This document shows, one piece after another, positions 56,037 through 64,000 of a stretch of 64,000 bases of DNA; the stretch's first letter is position 1; each line of letters opens with the position of its first letter. The notes under the pieces were generated by a model. That model ran no database searches. It was not told the DNA's origin and saw only the letters and a list, made by a program, of their open reading frames with translations. The stretch comes from Kitasatospora mediocidica KCTC 9733 (GTDB lineage: Bacteria; Actinomycetota; Actinomycetes; Streptomycetales; Streptomycetaceae). A program made the position numbers and the translations under genes. The stretch lies in NCBI RefSeq assembly GCF_000744225.1, contig NZ_JQLN01000004.1, positions 806,001-870,000 of the forward strand. Direction: 5' to 3'.

Positions 56037-58151
56037 ATGTTTGAATCCCGATCAGCCGCTTCGCACCGGCGACTGCGACGGCTGGGGGCGGTCTCGCTCT
56101 CGTCGGCGATGCTGGCACTCGCCACGCTGAGCGGCGCGGTCCCGAGCCCGGTGGCCGCCGCGGCCACCGTGACGCCCCAGCTGGGCAACGGCCTCGCCCT
56201 GACACCGCCGATGGGCTGGAACTCCTGGAACAGCCTGGGGACCAACGTCACCGAGCAGCAGGTGACCGACACCATCGACTCCATGGCGGCCAACGGCCTG
56301 GTGGCGGCCGGCTACGACACCGTGACCATCGACGACGGCTGGTCGCTCTGGCACCGCAGCGGCCAGACCACCGACCTGGTGAAGAACTCCTACGGCGCCC
56401 TGCAGCTCTACGACACCAACGGCAACCCCGTCAGCGGCACGGACGGCACCGGCAACGACCCGACCACCGGCCACCTGATCCCGAACCCGGCCAACTTCCC
56501 CAACCAGGTCGTCAACGGGCAGACGCTGAACGGCATCCAGTACGTCGCCTGGTACGCGCACAGCAAAGGCATGAAGTTCGGCCTGTACGGCACCGACACC
56601 TACACCACCTGCCAGAGCCACCCCGGCAGCCTGGGCCACGAGAGCACCGACGCCGCCGACTTCGTCGCCTGGGGCGTCGACTACGTCAAGTACGACGACT
56701 GCCCGTACGGCCCGCCGATCACCGGCTCGGACGGGCACAACTACGGCACCCAGGGCGAGGGGAAGGAGCTCACCGAGTCGATGTACGCCCGGGTGCAGAC
56801 CTTCCAGAAGGCGCTGGACGCCGCCTCCGCCGCGCAGGGCCGGCGCAAGGTGGTGCTGAGCGTCTCGGCGCAGCCCGTGCACACCGGCGTGCCGTCCCTG
56901 GAGGCGGCCAACGACCCGGCCCGCTCGGACTCGCTGATCACCGCGGCCGGCACGCCGCAGTACAACGCACCGGGCTATGCCCCCACCGGCATCTGGTGCG
57001 GCCAGGTCGCCAACCTCTGCCGGATCGGCGGCGACCGCGCCAGCGACCTCACCGGGGTGTTCTACGGCGGCGCGCTGGGGACGTCGCTGCAGTACGCGTC
57101 GAACATCAAGCCGGGCAGCTGGAACGACATGGACATGATGTTCGCCGGCTGGGTCGACCCCTACGGCGAGTACGGCGTCACCGACACCTGCACGTGCCAC
57201 AAGCCGTTCACCGACACCGAGTCGGCCACCGAGCTGTCGATCCTGTCGATGATGGCCTCGCCGCTGATCTCCGGCGCCGACCTGCGCGGCGCGGCCGCCT
57301 CCCAGCACACGTCCAACGGCGCCACCTGGTCGACCGGCCTGAGCGCCACCTCGCTCGCGATCTACAAGAACGCCGGCGTGATCGCGGTCGACCAGGACAG
57401 CCTAGCCAGGCCCGCCACCCTGGTCGGCAGCGCGCCGACCTCGCAGACCGCACCGGTGGTGCTCAAGCGTCAGCTCTCGAACGGCGACACCGCGGTCCTG
57501 CTACTCAACCAGGACCCGGCCAACAGCCAGACCATCAGCACCAGCCTCGCCGCACTCGGCCTCAACGGCACCGGCTACCGCTACCAGGACCTCTGGACCA
57601 AGGCCACCGGCACCTTCACGGGCGGCATCAGCGCCACGGTCGCGCCGCACGGGGTGGCGATGTACCGGATCAGCGGCTCCACCGTGAACACCGCCCCGGC
57701 CCTCGTCGGCGACGGCAAGTACCACAGCCTGTCCAACGGCGGCCCGGCCGGTAACGTCCTGGAGGTGGCCGGCACCTGCAGCGCCCCCGCCGGCGGCAAC
57801 GCCGACATCAACGCCTGGGACCCGACCCACACCTCCGAGCAGTGGACCTTCACCGCCAACGGCGACGGCACCGTCCGGATCTCCGACCGCTGCTCCACCG
57901 GCACCCAGGTCAACGGCACGCTCACCGCGCCCGGCAGCTCCGGTCCGGCGGTCACCGTGCAGAACGGCTACGACCCGGCCAGCGCCTACCAGAAGTGGGT
58001 GGTGACCCAGAACTCCGGCAGCGGCGCGCTGACCCTCACCAACCGGGCGACCGGATACGTGCTGGACTCGGCCGCCGGCACGGCGGGCTCCACCGTCGTG
58101 GTGAACCCGGGCAACGCGGGCGGCACCCAGGGCTGGCTGGCCGTCAGCTGA
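56037..58151 (+). CDS. Secreted GH27 alpha-galactosidase with ricin-type lectin domain
   Basis: A 704-residue secreted enzyme: signal region (LGAVSLSSAMLALATLSGAV, cleavage near VAAAA), a GH27 barrel with PPMGWNSWNSLGTNVTEQQV, TVTIDDGWSL, the nucleophile VDYVKYDDCPYG and acid/base region KPGSWNDMDMMFAG, MMASPLISGADLR, a beta-sandwich domain (about 440-550), and a C-terminal ricin-B-like domain with three QxW-type repeats (EQWTF, QKWVV, QGWLA). ATG 56037 with GGAAGG about 9 nt upstream. Could also act on beta-L-arabinopyranosides, as some GH27 do. Confidence 0.94.
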   Translation: MFESRSAASHRRLRRLGAVSLSSAMLALATLSGAVPSPVAAAATVTPQLGNGLALTPPMGWNSWNSLGTNVTEQQVTDTIDSMAANGLVAAGYDTVTIDDGWSLWHRSGQTTDLVKNSYGALQLYDTNGNPVSGTDGTGNDPTTGHLIPNPANFPNQVVNGQTLNGIQYVAWYAHSKGMKFGLYGTDTYTTCQSHPGSLGHESTDAADFVAWGVDYVKYDDCPYGPPITGSDGHNYGTQGEGKELTESMYARVQTFQKALDAASAAQGRRKVVLSVSAQPVHTGVPSLEAANDPARSDSLITAAGTPQYNAPGYAPTGIWCGQVANLCRIGGDRASDLTGVFYGGALGTSLQYASNIKPGSWNDMDMMFAGWVDPYGEYGVTDTCTCHKPFTDTESATELSILSMMASPLISGADLRGAAASQHTSNGATWSTGLSATSLAIYKNAGVIAVDQDSLARPATLVGSAPTSQTAPVVLKRQLSNGDTAVLLLNQDPANSQTISTSLAALGLNGTGYRYQDLWTKATGTFTGGISATVAPHGVAMYRISGSTVNTAPALVGDGKYHSLSNGGPAGNVLEVAGTCSAPAGGNADINAWDPTHTSEQWTFTANGDGTVRISDRCSTGTQVNGTLTAPGSSGPAVTVQNGYDPASAYQKWVVTQNSGSGALTLTNRATGYVLDSAAGTAGSTVVVNPGNAGGTQGWLAVS

Positions 58152-58223
58152 CGACTCCGTCCGGGGGCCGGGCGGCGGCCCGGCCCCCGGACGGGCAGGA
58201 CCGGCAGGACCGGCAGGACGGTG

Positions 58224-58454
58224 TCAGCCGGCGCAGGCGATCCGCTGGGCCTGCTGCCAGGCGCAGACCGGGCAGAGCGTGCTGCCCGCCCGGTCGGCCG
58301 GGAACTCGGTCGGCTCGCCGCACAGCACGCAGTCGGCGCGCGGGCCCGTCCCGTCCACGGCGGGGGTGAGCGCGGCCAGCGCGCCCGGGCTGCCCGGCCC
58401 GTCCGACCCGTCCGCCCCGGGCACGGCGCAGTACGTCCTCGTCTCGTCCGTCAT
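58224..58454 (-). CDS. Small putative zinc-binding protein
   Basis: A 76-residue protein with paired Cys motifs (RADCVLCGEPTEF and STLCPVCAWQQAQR), a likely structural zinc ribbon. The N-terminal half is Gly/Ser-rich. ATG 58454 preceded by AGGAAGG. Function unknown. Confidence 0.65.
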   Translation of the reverse strand: MTDETRTYCAVPGADGSDGPGSPGALAALTPAVDGTGPRADCVLCGEPTEFPADRAGSTLCPVCAWQQAQRIACAG

Positions 58455-58497
58455 GCCGCCTTCCTACCCGCTCCCGGCGGGCCGGGGCAAGCGCGTC

Positions 58498-58920
58498 TCA
58501 GCCCAGGAAGGAGAGCCGCACGGTGCGCCGCGGGTTGTCCCGGTTCGTGTCGATCAGCACCACCGACTGCCAGACGCCGAGCGCCGGGCGCCCGCCGATC
58601 ACCGGCAGCGTCGCGTGCGGGGCCACCAGGCCGGGCAGTACGTGGTCGCGGCCATGGCCCGGGCTGCCGTGCCGGTGGCGCCAGCGGTCGTCGGCGGGCA
58701 GCAGGTCGCGCAGCACCGCGAGCAGGTCGTCGTCGCTGCCCGCGCCGGTCTCCAGGATCGCGACACCGGCGGTGGCATGCGGGACGAAGACGTTGAGCAG
58801 ACCGTCCCGGCCGGACGCTATGTCGTCCAGGAAGGCCGTGCAGCGGTCGGTGATGTCCAGGGCGACTTCCTGGTCGCCGGTGATGATCTCGAAGGTCTGG
58901 GAGTGGAAGGTCTCGGCCAT
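58498..58920 (-). CDS. yjbQ: YjbQ (UPF0047) family protein
   Basis: A 140-residue YjbQ protein: HSQTFEIITGDQEVALDITD, LLNVFVPHATAGVAILETGA, HRHGSPGHGRDHVLPGLVAP and ALGVWQSVVLIDTNRDNPRR. The HATAG and GHGxDHxxPxL motifs hold conserved His residues. The family has been described as secondary thiamine-phosphate synthases; physiological role is uncertain. ATG 58920. Confidence 0.93.
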   Translation of the reverse strand: MAETFHSQTFEIITGDQEVALDITDRCTAFLDDIASGRDGLLNVFVPHATAGVAILETGAGSDDDLLAVLRDLLPADDRWRHRHGSPGHGRDHVLPGLVAPHATLPVIGGRPALGVWQSVVLIDTNRDNPRRTVRLSFLG

Positions 58921-59000
58921 GGCCCCCATCCTGACCCATCCCGGCGAAGCGGCGGTGAAGAATCCGCGCACATATCCGGGGCGTCCGGGAACGCAAAAGT

Positions 59001-59028
59001 CCCGGTGGGCGGTTTCCTGCCCACCGGG
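59001..59028 (-). terminator. Terminator with T-run after the 59042 gene
   Basis: CCCGGTGGGC (59001-59010) pairs with GCCCACCGGG (59019-59028); on the minus strand the stem is followed by ACTTTTGC, a rare classical intrinsic terminator here. Confidence 0.85.
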
Positions 59029-59041
59029 TCCGCGGCCGACG

Positions 59042-59308
59042 CTATCCGCGGCTGCCGAAGAGACTGCGCTTCAGCCGCCGCAGCGGGGCCAGCAGCAGCA
59101 CCCGCGCCGTACGACGCGGAGCAGCCGGGGTGCTCACGCCACGCGGCGTCAGCTCCCTTATCAGGCCGAGCGCCTCGGCGGTGTCGACCACCGAGAGCGC
59201 GGGCGCGCCGAGCACGGCCAGGTGCCGGTCGATCCGCCGACCGGTCGCCCCGACGCCGCACTGAATCGCCGGCACTCGGGGCCTGTTCCGCACTTGCATG
59301 TGTTCCAT
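59042..59308 (-). CDS. Hypothetical 88-residue protein
   Basis: Starts MEHMQVRNRPRVPAIQCGVG, continues ATGRRIDRHLAVLGAPALSV and ends in an Arg/Leu-rich tail (RVLLLAPLRRLKRSLFGSRG). A classical terminator follows, which supports a real gene. No family recognised. ATG 59308 with a GGGG/GGGAA purine stretch upstream. Confidence 0.6.
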   Translation of the reverse strand: MEHMQVRNRPRVPAIQCGVGATGRRIDRHLAVLGAPALSVVDTAEALGLIRELTPRGVSTPAAPRRTARVLLLAPLRRLKRSLFGSRG

Positions 59309-59557
59309 GAGATTCCCACCCCTACGAGGCGCCAGGGCCGTGAGGCGAAGACTATCCGTGAGGGACGGTCTTCGCGCAACCGTCCTGGTGTTCTGCCACC
59401 GTATCGTGTGATGACAACTCACGTGTCACCAGGGACGCGTGGCATCGGTCACGACTGCGCATCGATGGGGCGGGATCCTGGACACCGGCCGATTCCCGTC
59501 CCCGCCGCAGTCTCTGACCAGGCATCGGACCCCGACCGGCGCACAGCTGACAGCGAA

Positions 59558-60463
59558 TCAGGCCGGGCGCACCACGGGGGCGGACGGAGGTGCGGGGGTG
59601 ATCTCCGGCGGATCGAGCAGGGCAGAGATCCCGACGCCCGAGAGTCCGAGCCCGAGCAGCGAGCAGAGCACCAGCACCACCAGCCACGCTCCCGGCGAGG
59701 CCCAGTGGACCCGGTCGGCATAGCGCACCAGCCCGAGCAGCCCGAAGCCGCCGGTGCAGACCAGGGCGGCCATGCCGCCGCGCACCCGGCGCAGCTCGGC
59801 CTCCTGGCGGCTCAGCAGCAGGGCGACCCCGAAGACCAGGCACCAGGCCCCGATCACCCGGACGTCGAGCTGTCCGGCCTGCCACGGCCAGCGGCGGGCG
59901 GCCGGGGCCGGGTCGACGTAGAGCACGGCCCCGGCCAGGGCGAGTGCCGTCCCGTTGACGGCCATCGGCGCGGAGACCCACCAGGGCAGCCGCGGCGGGC
60001 GCGGCGGCAGCGCGCCGCGGATCCGCCACTGCGCCCCCAGCCCCACCAGTCCGACGAGGGGGGCCAGCAGATGGACGCCCAGCCAGATCCAGGCGCTGAG
60101 GAAGCCCACCAGGGCACCGCCGCGCAGGTGCATCTCACCGCGTCCCAGCAGCAGCGCGCCCAGCATCAACAGCATGAACAGGGAGCTGGCGAAGACCGCC
60201 ACCCGCACCTTGACCCAGCTGTCCGTGCAGGCCGCCAGCGCCAGCATCGCGCAGCTGCCACCGTAGGCGGCGCCCAGCAGGGTGGCGGTGACCGGGGACA
60301 TCCGCCAGGCGAAGAAGCCGTCGGTGTGCGAGCTGAGCAGCGTCAGGGAGAGGAAGACGTAGCCGGCCGCCAGGGCCAGCGGGACCAGCACGACGGCCTT
60401 GAGGATCCGGCTGACCGGGCGGTGCGGCAGCGGGGAGGAGAGGAGTGGGGGCTGCGCGGACAT
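59558..60463 (-). CDS. Multi-pass membrane protein
   Basis: A 301-residue protein with about eight hydrophobic segments, for example AVVLVPLALAAGYVFLSLTL, TATLLGAAYGGSCAMLALAA, VAVFASSLFMLLMLGALLLG and WLVVLVLCSLLGLGLSGVGI. No transporter motif recognised. Pro-rich C-terminus (PPEITPAPPSAPVV). ATG 60463. Function unknown. Confidence 0.8.
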   Translation of the reverse strand: MSAQPPLLSSPLPHRPVSRILKAVVLVPLALAAGYVFLSLTLLSSHTDGFFAWRMSPVTATLLGAAYGGSCAMLALAACTDSWVKVRVAVFASSLFMLLMLGALLLGRGEMHLRGGALVGFLSAWIWLGVHLLAPLVGLVGLGAQWRIRGALPPRPPRLPWWVSAPMAVNGTALALAGAVLYVDPAPAARRWPWQAGQLDVRVIGAWCLVFGVALLLSRQEAELRRVRGGMAALVCTGGFGLLGLVRYADRVHWASPGAWLVVLVLCSLLGLGLSGVGISALLDPPEITPAPPSAPVVRPA

Positions 60464-60980
60464 GGGCGCTCCCGGGGGGAGAGGTACGGGCGGCGGAGAG
60501 GTGGGGGAGCCGAACCGCTGGATACTGCAGCGCGCTATGAGACTGCGCGTCAATATAGGAGGTCTGCGGAACCCCGGCAATGCCCCTGACAGGCTGAAGA
60601 GAAATATTCGGAAACCGAACACACACGGGGGATTGACGCGGCCGTTACGTCCAAGCAATATCTGTTTGAGCAGGAAGTAGGGCTCTGCGGTCCTTACAGT
60701 CATTCGACTGATGAACGCATGAACGCGCCTCCTGTTTCTCCTTCCGCCACCCCTGAGCCACTGTTCGGTCACCTCAACGCTGCGGTGACCCGGCTCGACC
60801 AAGGTGGACGGACCGGCGGTCGGCCGCCGAGGGTCGGCCGGGCCGCCAACGGGCTGCCGGTGCCCCGCCGCACAGGCGGTGGCACCGGCGGTCGCCAGTG
60901 CCGCGTCAGGCAGCCCGCGCCCCGGCACTAGAGTGGGCCGTCCCACCGCCACCCGGCCCCACCGTGGAGACAGGAACAGC
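60464..60980. other. 517-bp gap with AT-rich patch
   Basis: Holds upstream regions of the divergent membrane protein and glycosyltransferase. 60540-60720 is comparatively AT-rich. TTGACG occurs near 60634 (plus), and the complement CGTCAATAT near 60549 gives a minus-strand -35. A 70-codon reading at 60719-60931 lacks support. Confidence 0.5.
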
Positions 60981-62039
60981 GTGCGCCCCCTCCTCAGCAT
61001 CGTGTTGCCCGTCCACGGCGTGGAGCGCTTCCTGCCGCTCTGCCTGGACTCCGTCCTCGGCGGCCGGCCGGGTCAGGACGCCGAGGCGGCCGCGGAGATC
61101 GAGGTGATCGCGGTAGACGACCTCTCCCCCGACGGCTGCGGCAAGATCCTGGACGACTACGCGGCCCGAGACCCCCGTCTGCGCGTCCTGCACCTGACCG
61201 AGAACCAGGGCCTGGGCGGCGCCCGGGCGGCCGCCCTGCCCGAGGCGCACGGCGAGTACATCTGGTTCGTCGACAGCGACGACTGGCTCCCCGACGGCAC
61301 GCTCGACGCCGTCCTGGCCGAGCTGCGCGCCGAGCGGGCGAGCGAGCAGCCGGTCGACGTCCTGCTGACCGGCTTCACCCACGTCTACCCGGACGGGAGC
61401 AGCGAGCCCAACCCCTGGCGGCACGTGCTGGCCGGTTCGCCGCTGGAGGCCGGCTGCACGCTCGCCGAGCACCGGGCGCTGCTGCAGAGCGTGATGTCGG
61501 TCTGGAACAAGATCTTCCGCCGGGAGTACCTGGACAGCCTGGACGTCGCCTTCGGACGCGGCTACTACGAGGACATCTCGGTCACCTACCCGGCCCTGCT
61601 CGCCGCCGGACGGCTGCGCTATCTCGACCGCCCCTGCTACAACTACCGCCGCGGCCGCCCCGGCGCGATCACCGCGACCTCCTCCCCCAGGCACGCCGAC
61701 GCCTTCGCCCAGTACGACGCCATCTTCGCCTTCCTGGACCGGCGCCCCAGCGAGCTGAGCCCGCTGGTCTTCGAGCGCACCGTCAAGCAGGCACTGACCG
61801 TCTACGACTCCCCCGGGCTCGTCCCCGCCGAGTTGCGCAAGGACTTCTTCCACCGGATCGCCGCGCACTTCGCCCGGCACCGCCCCGAGGGCTACCGCTT
61901 CCCCGGCGGCGTCACCGGCCTGCGTTACCGGCTGGCCGCGCGCGACGCCCGGTTCGCCTACGACGAGCTGCGCCGCACCGGGCGGCTGCCGCGCACGCTG
62001 AAGACCTCCCTCGCGCGCGGCCTGCGCCGCAGTGCCTGA
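60981..62039 (+). CDS. Family 2 glycosyltransferase
   Basis: A 352-residue GT-A enzyme: LLSIVLPVHGVERFLPLCLD, IEVIAVDDLSPDGCGKILDD, LHLTENQGLGGARAAALPEA, YIWFVDSDDWLPDGTLDAVL (DxD-like metal site) and SVMSVWNKIFRREYLDSLDV. The pattern resembles teichoic-acid/capsule-type GT2 proteins (TagF-linked N-domains), and the polymer is unknown. GTG 60981 with AGGA 6 nt upstream. No other wall genes adjoin it. Confidence 0.9.
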   Translation: MRPLLSIVLPVHGVERFLPLCLDSVLGGRPGQDAEAAAEIEVIAVDDLSPDGCGKILDDYAARDPRLRVLHLTENQGLGGARAAALPEAHGEYIWFVDSDDWLPDGTLDAVLAELRAERASEQPVDVLLTGFTHVYPDGSSEPNPWRHVLAGSPLEAGCTLAEHRALLQSVMSVWNKIFRREYLDSLDVAFGRGYYEDISVTYPALLAAGRLRYLDRPCYNYRRGRPGAITATSSPRHADAFAQYDAIFAFLDRRPSELSPLVFERTVKQALTVYDSPGLVPAELRKDFFHRIAAHFARHRPEGYRFPGGVTGLRYRLAARDARFAYDELRRTGRLPRTLKTSLARGLRRSA

Positions 62040-62046
62040 GGCCCCA

Positions 62047-62308
62047 GCGCCGGCACCGTGACGGGCCGCCAGACCGCCTTCAGCTCGCGCCAGGAGATGT
62101 CCTCCGCGGAGGCATAGAGCAGCGGCGGCAGCACGGCCACGCTGATCACCTCCGGTGGCACGGTGATCCGCGGGACGAACGGGAGCAGCCCGGCCAGCAC
62201 ACCGGCGACCACCAGCAGGGACGGCGCGGGAATGCTCCAGTGCCGGGCCCCGGTGGCCACGGCGGTGGCCAGGATGACCAGCAACAGCACTGTTGTGACA
62301 CCGCTCAC
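62047..62308 (-). pseudogene. Truncated Na+/H+ antiporter (CPA1) remnant
   Basis: From GTG 62308 the minus strand reads VSGVTTVLLLVILATAVATG, ARHWSIPAPSLLVVAGVLAG and PPEVISVAVLPPLLYASAED, then ISWRELKAVWRPVTV, the start of an NhaP-type antiporter. After about 85 residues the similarity ends and the frame runs, without meaning, into the 3' end of the glycosyltransferase. A normal protein has about 500 residues, so this is the 5' stump of a deleted gene. Confidence 0.75.
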
Positions 62309-62532
62309 GCCGGCAACGCCTCCCCTGGGGATCGAGCCCCCGGGGTGGCTCGACGCGCCTATTGTATGAACCGTCGGCGCGTCACTTCGGGCTTTTGCCT
62401 GGTCATCCGGTGCCCACCGGATGGGGGCCGACGACAGCGGACTCAACGAATGTCGTACTGTGCGGTCGGGCAGCGCCCCGGCACGGCGCCGCGACGAGCC
62501 GATCCACGCAGGCCGGTGCCCGGGGAGGGACC

Positions 62533-63201
62533 ATGATCAATCTCATCACCAAGCTCGCGATCAAGCCGCTCGCGAAGGCCCTCTACCGGCCCGTCATCGA
62601 GGGCCTGGAGAACGTGCCGCGCAAGGGTGGGGTGATCCTGGCCAGCAACCACCTGTCCTTCATCGACAGCGTGGTGATCCCGCTGACCGCGCCGCGCCCG
62701 GTCCGCTTCCTGGCCAAGGCCGAGTACTGGCAGGGCGAGGGCATGCGCGGCCGGCTCTCCAAGGCGTTCTTCGACGCGATCAACGCCGTCCCCGTCGAGC
62801 GCGGCACCGTCCACCTCGCCCAGGCCGCCCTGGACGCCGCGCTGGAGGTCCTGGAGGGCGGCGAGGCCTTCGGCATCTACCCCGAGGGCACCCGCTCCCG
62901 CGACGGCCGCCTCTACCGCGGCAAGACCGGCGTGGCCTGGCTGGCGATGACCGCCGGCGTCCCGGTCGTCCCGGTCGCCCTGGAGGGCACCGAACACCTC
63001 CAACCGGTCGGCTCCCGCATCCCCCGCCTGGCCCGCGTCACCGTCCGCTTCGGCGAGCCCCTGGACTTCACCGAGTACCACGGCCGGCAACGCTCCGCCA
63101 AGGCCCGCCGCGAGGTCACCGACGAGGTCATGCGCGCCGTCCACGCCCTGTCCGGCCAGGAACTCGCCGAGGTCTACAACGAACTCCCCAAAGCCGCCTG
63201 A
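62533..63201 (+). CDS. plsC: 1-acyl-sn-glycerol-3-phosphate acyltransferase
   Basis: A 222-residue PlsC-family acyltransferase of phospholipid synthesis: motif I ILASNHLSFIDSVVIP (HX4D), motif II VRFLAKAEYWQG, motif III FGIYPEGTRSRDGRLYRGKT and motif IV VPVVPVALEG. ATG 62533 with GGAGGGA about 5 nt upstream. No signal peptide; membrane-associated. Stands alone. Confidence 0.95.
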   Translation: MINLITKLAIKPLAKALYRPVIEGLENVPRKGGVILASNHLSFIDSVVIPLTAPRPVRFLAKAEYWQGEGMRGRLSKAFFDAINAVPVERGTVHLAQAALDAALEVLEGGEAFGIYPEGTRSRDGRLYRGKTGVAWLAMTAGVPVVPVALEGTEHLQPVGSRIPRLARVTVRFGEPLDFTEYHGRQRSAKARREVTDEVMRAVHALSGQELAEVYNELPKAA

Positions 63202-63254
63202 GAATGCCGGCCGGGTCCAGTCATCGAGCCGCTGACCCTTTTCCACCGAAGAAC

Positions 63255-63764
63255 ATGTCACGCAGCACCGGTGGTCGCCGACCGATGGTGGATTGGCTCC
63301 TGGCGTGGTGCATCGGGTTCCCGTCCATGCTGGGTATCGGTGTCGTGCGAGGAGCCGCATCGAGCGTCGTCCAGGGCGGCGGGGGGATCGCCGGGCTGGT
63401 GTTCCTGATCGCGCTCGGCGTCGGATGCGCGCTACAGGGGGCTGCCTTCGCCTCGATGTGGGCCCTGGTGCGGCGGCGCCGCGCAGCAGGGAAGGGCAGC
63501 GGCCTCGCCGCGCTGCGGGTGCTCGTCCTGGGCGGGGCGGGCGTGGTGGCGCTGAACCTGGTGCTGGTCTCGGGCCCCTATCTGCTGCCCTTCGGTCCCG
63601 TCTCGACCGTGCTGCTGTGCCTGCCGTACCCGCTGGCCTTCGCCCTGCTGGAGGTGCGAGGCCGGGCGGTGGCCGCCGGGATCGGGGCCGCGGTGCTGCT
63701 GCTGGCTGCGGGAACGGTGCCGCTGCACGCCCTACAGGAACGCTGGCCGCCCGTGCCTGGCTGA
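63255..63764 (+). CDS. Small membrane protein
   Basis: A 169-residue protein with about four hydrophobic segments (MVDWLLAWCIGFPSMLGIGV, GIAGLVFLIALGVGCALQGA, LVLGGAGVVALNLVLVSGPY, VAAGIGAAVLLLAAGTVPLH). No family recognised. ATG 63255 has a weak GAAGAA; ATG 63285 is an alternative. Confidence 0.65.
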   Translation: MSRSTGGRRPMVDWLLAWCIGFPSMLGIGVVRGAASSVVQGGGGIAGLVFLIALGVGCALQGAAFASMWALVRRRRAAGKGSGLAALRVLVLGGAGVVALNLVLVSGPYLLPFGPVSTVLLCLPYPLAFALLEVRGRAVAAGIGAAVLLLAAGTVPLHALQERWPPVPG

Positions 63765-63766
63765 GT

Positions 63767-64000
63767 GATCATCCCGGGCTGGACCACACGCTCCTTCAGG
63801 CGGTCGACTGGCCCGGTGGCGAGCAGTCCGCCTTCACCACAGGCCCCTACGGCGTACGCACCACCGTGTTCTTCCAGGACACCACCATGGACGGCAACGA
63901 CGACGGCGTCGTCTCCGTCGCCCCGGCCACGGCCAATCCCTGCAAGCTCGCGGCGACAGTGGCGACCGGGCACAACACGCCCGACAACGACCCGACCCCC
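63767..64000 (+). other. Unidentified open frame at right edge
   Basis: The plus strand is open to the window end and reads AVDWPGGEQSAFTTGPYGVR then TTVFFQDTTMDGNDDGVVSV and APATANPCKLAATVATGHNT. Codon use is normal, but no convincing start is visible; it could be a gene fragment or an unusual start. Not recognised. Confidence 0.3.

Noticed and set aside
60719..60931. 70-codon reading upstream of the glycosyltransferase
   Set aside because: Pro/Arg/Gly-rich translation, weak ribosome site and overlap with the glycosyltransferase upstream region.

Overview
This 64 kb window is chromosomal DNA from a high-GC actinomycete, most likely family Streptomycetaceae (Streptomyces or Kitasatospora). 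Supporting signs are strong G/C third positions, GTG starts, purine-rich ribosome binding sites, a four-gene conservon (cvnA-D), a SOS-type GAAC-N4-GTTC box, a DasR-type chitinase operator and a c-di-AMP (ydaO) riboswitch before a secreted glycoside hydrolase. I saw no rRNA, tRNA, CRISPR array, transposase or integrase. The left edge cuts a catalase gene.

1-17 kb: a purine/ureide regulon. Uricase, 5-hydroxyisourate hydrolase and OHCU decarboxylase (8.1-10 kb) turn urate into allantoin. Allantoinase and allantoicase (1.1-3.8 kb) carry it to ureidoglycolate. Glyoxylate then enters the glycerate route (gcl, hyi, glxR, glxK) or condenses with acetyl-CoA (malate synthase aceB). Catalase shares the allantoin operon and would remove uricase H2O2. 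An IclR-family repressor (AllR-like) is divergent from aceB. A small HTH protein and a thiamine-binding-type protein sit next to hyi. An allophanate-hydrolase-like small protein follows aceB, while no recognisable ureidoglycolate lyase gene is present. Two palindrome classes, TTCCRYGATRCGGAA and TTCAACAAnTTGTTGAA, recur at these promoters.

17-29.5 kb: accessory genes. These are a riboswitch-linked GH16 enzyme, a methyltransferase with a LuxR regulator, DUF1059 and MoaF-like proteins, a membrane-anchored esterase, a divergent TetR/SDR pair, a TetR-DUF4865-CMD-phosphotriesterase-like operon with its own operator, a TPR protein, an RraA-like protein, cyclophilin and a DinB-like protein.

29.6-46.4 kb: an SOS mutasome cassette (imuA-like, imuB, dnaE2) behind a LexA box, with an apparent frameshift in a GGGGCA repeat near the dnaE2 start. 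Next come a group III truncated globin divergent from an apparently leaderless HTH gene and a Clp N-domain protein, an LLM oxidoreductase, an aldo-keto reductase, a receiver-less winged-helix regulator, the conservon, and an acyl-CoA ligase.

46.5-64 kb: secreted hydrolases (GH18 chitinase with a dre-like operator, SGNH lipase, GH27 alpha-galactosidase with a ricin-type lectin domain), a Nudix protein, the SbcCD nuclease, YjbQ, small hypothetical genes, a multi-pass membrane protein, a GT2 glycosyltransferase, a truncated Na+/H+ antiporter remnant, a 1-acylglycerol-3-phosphate acyltransferase and a small membrane protein. The right edge enters an unidentified open frame.
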